Shown here: positions 13,696-13,701 of the stretch, piece by piece
Layout: each line of letters begins with the position of its first letter
How positions within the stretch are numbered: position 1 is the stretch's first letter
Source of the DNA: Lentimicrobiaceae bacterium
Lineage (GTDB): Bacteria > Bacteroidota > Bacteroidia > Bacteroidales > WCHB1-69
Reading direction: 5' to 3'
Assembly (NCBI GenBank): GCA_009787485.1
Contig: WQWP01000059.1
Location: 1-13,701 of the forward strand
DNA length: 13,701 nucleotides
The notes under the pieces: model-generated
Told to the model about the DNA's origin: nothing
Database searches by the model: none
Seen by the model: the letters and a program-made list of their open reading frames with translations, nothing else
Position numbers and translations under genes: made by a program

Positions 13696-13701
13696 GTTAT
13701 A

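Noticed and set aside
1..13701. CRISPR array, insertion sequence or defence island
   Set aside because: There are no regularly spaced repeat-spacer units, no transposase and no cas-like genes. The nuclease-like gene and the ATPase are separated by housekeeping genes and do not form an operon.

Overview
This window looks like chromosomal DNA from an uncultured member of the Bacteroidota, most likely Bacteroidales. Four things point there: promoter-like elements of the TAnnTTTG (-7) type, a leucyl-tRNA synthetase with the Bacteroidota layout, a regulator built as TPR sensor + membrane helix + AraC helix-turn-helix, and a giant exported protein combining GLUG-like repeats, a beta-helix, InlB-like repeats and a C-terminal FISUMP domain. 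The genus cannot be fixed from sequence alone.

Layout. Positions 2-64 hold the last 20 codons of a plus-strand gene that enters from the left. A bidirectional terminator (65-102) follows directly and also serves the convergent giant gene (177-5717, minus strand). The 304-base intergenic stretch 5718-6021 is a divergent promoter region with a duplicated 8-bp motif. To its right is a plus-strand gene (6022-6762) for a charged coiled coil fused to a PD-(D/E)XK nuclease-like domain. It converges, with one base between the stops, on a membrane-spanning TPR/AraC-type regulator (6764-8299, minus). Next come a tRNA-Arg(CCG) gene (8425-8498) and, 11 bases later, an exported transglutaminase-like protein (8510-9382). 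A perfect 8-bp hairpin separates that from leuS (9469-12231). An AAA/ATPase_2-type ATPase with a C-terminal winged helix (12314-13432) follows, and it converges on a small two-helix membrane protein (13450-13695) that may continue past the right edge.

How the genes relate. I see no coherent multi-gene operon and no clear new system. The window mixes housekeeping genes (tRNA-Arg, leuS) with single accessory genes, each with its own promoter or terminator signals. The most surprising detail is in the tRNA-Arg. The near-universal elbow pair G19:C56 appears as A19:U56, with both partners changed together and all stems intact. Other points of interest are a roughly 410-residue internal duplication and a coding minisatellite in the giant protein, the regularly spaced GGAGTCCT boxes between the divergent genes, and the very tight tRNA/transglutaminase junction.

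No insertion sequence, CRISPR array, rRNA gene or phage module is visible.
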